6,360 nucleotides of DNA from GCA-1730015 sp964550655. GTDB lineage: Bacteria; Pseudomonadota; Gammaproteobacteria; Granulosicoccales; Granulosicoccaceae. Below are positions 6,022-6,360 of this stretch, piece by piece. The stretch spans positions 1-6,360 of the forward strand of contig CAZKAQ010000178.1 in NCBI GenBank assembly GCA_964550655.1. The letters run 5' to 3'. The notes beneath the pieces are model-generated. The model did no database searches and had not been told where the DNA came from. It saw nothing but the letters and a program-made list of their open reading frames with translations. Every line of letters starts with the position of its first letter. Position 1 is the first letter of the stretch. The position numbers and the translations under genes were made by a program.

Positions 6022-6360
6022 TTTTTTTCAAAGCTGAATCGATTCTGAAAGAAAGTTACACATTGTGAACTCACGGCTTACGAAGACGTAGTGCTTTCTT
6101 TATATTCGATACACGAAGCGTACAGAGCAACACAAAGAGGCATACGACTACGGATTCGTTCTGCCTCATACGTATAGTCCATGCTCCGCATTTAACTAAC
6201 TATGTAGACGTCGTTCTCATATATTAAGACCGAGGTCGTCGACTAAATTCCACGTTGTGACCTGTATGGTGTACAAATACTCTTCTCAATTTTAAACCGT
6301 CACTCTAACCCGGACTATTCATGAAATTGACAGCATCTCACTTGATCTTTGATTCCACAG
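6022..6360. other. Non-coding right flank
   Basis: These ~340 bases hold no supportable gene. All frames are interrupted, and I recognise no tRNA, repeat array or protein relic. An ATG at 6321 opens a frame of 13 codons (MKLTASHLIFDST) that runs off the window. It could be the start of a gene, but it has only a weak upstream GGA at 6312-6314 and cannot be judged. Confidence 0.45.

Noticed and set aside
6306..6318. 12-base match CTAACCCGGACT shared with 447-458, after the VOC stop codon
   Set aside because: About one such exact match is expected by chance in a window this long, and similarity does not extend on either side, so I do not call a third VOC relic.
1..6360. Integron-like cassette array
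   Set aside because: Small genes on mixed strands suggested it, but I found no paired attC core sites (RYYYAAC/GTTRRRY with inner repeats) between the genes.

Overview
The window looks like a piece of a proteobacterial chromosome, most likely a gammaproteobacterium. I infer this from the families present: a DUF3422 membrane protein remnant, a periplasmic ComEA-type helix-hairpin-helix protein, and a disulfide-rich lipoprotein of the 'FFLTSAGPGDGG' type. Base composition is moderate, with no strong skew. Gene density is low and strands alternate. I see no rRNA, tRNA, CRISPR array, transposase, integrase or complete mobile element.

Left part (1-2193, + strand): a small VOC-fold (glyoxalase/bleomycin-resistance superfamily) gene is followed 41 bp later by a thiamine-diphosphate enzyme of the acetolactate synthase/2-oxoacid decarboxylase superfamily, probably as one operon. 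Ten bases after the second stop codon lies a 63-bp in-frame relic of a second VOC gene, covering its last 20 codons and the stop at about 84% nucleotide identity to the upstream copy. The start of the relic can fold into a small terminator-like hairpin with a T tract.

Middle part (2194-4382): two gene fragments surround a small membrane-protein gene. The first (+ strand, TTG start) is the N-terminal part of a NodU/CmcH/TobZ-type O-carbamoyltransferase; its frame ends before the rest of the Kae1-like domain and the whole C-terminal domain. The second (- strand, TTG start, no ribosome binding site) is the C-terminal ~180 residues of a DUF3422 protein. Between them, on the - strand, is an unrecognised 132-residue membrane protein with a good ribosome binding site. 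Together with the VOC relic, three truncated genes in under 2.3 kb point to a stretch shaped by deletion and rearrangement.

Right part (4609-6360): an outer-membrane-type lipoprotein (+) and a ComEA-like secreted DNA-binding protein (-) converge on a strong GC-rich hairpin that probably ends both transcripts. The ComEA-like protein carries an unusual 86-residue tail with 36 lysines and no arginine, and has a near-consensus sigma-70 promoter. The last ~340 bases hold no gene I can support.

I found no coherent new multi-gene system. The most interesting items are the VOC / ThDP enzyme / VOC-relic arrangement, the lysine tail on the ComEA-like protein, and the cluster of truncated genes.
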